This document shows positions 63,961 through 64,000 of a DNA stretch of 64,000 nt, piece by piece. The notes below the pieces were generated by a model. The model saw only the letters and a program-made list of their open reading frames with translations. It made no database searches and had not been told where the DNA came from. The translations under genes and the position numbers were made by a program. The stretch covers positions 59,414 to 123,413 of the forward strand of contig NZ_ALAB01000035.1 in NCBI RefSeq assembly GCF_000280055.1, read 5' to 3'. Within the stretch, counting starts at the first letter, position 1; each line of letters starts with the position of its first letter. This DNA comes from Alishewanella aestuarii B11. Its GTDB lineage: Bacteria > Pseudomonadota > Gammaproteobacteria > Enterobacterales > Alteromonadaceae.

Positions 63961-64000
63961 AATGGATTTTGCTATCTCTTTAAAATGCTAAATAACTGTG

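Overview
The window is chromosomal DNA from a gammaproteobacterium. Gene order and protein types (lexA divergent from plsB, ubiE-ubiJ-ubiB-tatABC-tatD-hemB, rhlB-gppA, trxA-rho, an aa3-type cytochrome c oxidase operon) point to an Alteromonadales or Chromatiales-like marine or freshwater aerobe, perhaps near Rheinheimera or Alishewanella. That placement is inferred from protein flavour and order; no 16S gene is present.

Layout. Positions 1-7300 (mostly minus strand) hold a terminal oxidase locus: coxB-coxA-cox11-coxC, then a SURF1-like factor, a small CxxxC membrane protein, ctaA and the start of ctaB. A DUF2909-like gene lies on the plus strand between the two halves. 7644-12510 holds lexA, with two tandem SOS boxes, divergent from plsB, then tesB and two small genes. 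12596-15602 holds a DUF885 lipoprotein and a diguanylate cyclase. 15704-22367 is a long plus-strand series for ubiquinone, Tat export, TatD and HemB. 22414-27096 holds rhlB-gppA, trxA and rho. 27121-33053 (minus strand) holds a solute-binding-like protein, deoA, cdd, an MFS transporter, an omega-amidase and an MtnE-type aminotransferase. mtnB-mtnC-mtnD (33153-35026) follow divergently.

35222-46064 is an accessory island that separates mtnBCD from mtnA and mtnK (46131-48449). It contains a LysR regulator, a candidate small RNA, a hipBA toxin-antitoxin pair with a 15-bp inverted-repeat operator, and a double-glycine-leader bacteriocin cluster. The bacteriocin cluster has a C39-peptidase ABC exporter, an HlyD adaptor, two intact precursors with the same 15-residue leader, two putative immunity proteins, a 45-residue membrane peptide, and at least two decayed precursors. 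A 0.6-kb segment carrying the 3' end of hlyD and the precursor leader is duplicated. The cluster therefore appears to grow by adding leader-core-immunity cassettes next to one exporter; this is the most interesting feature in the window.

48573-53623 encodes an ABC exporter with one MacB-like permease, one ATPase and three different adaptor-type proteins. The remainder (53685-64000) holds envelope and metabolic genes: a redoxin, a DsbD/ScsB-like reductase, a serine hydrolase, a flavin reductase, threonine aldolase, an M20 amidohydrolase, a TPR protein, a VOC protein, a GFA protein and a multi-pass membrane protein.
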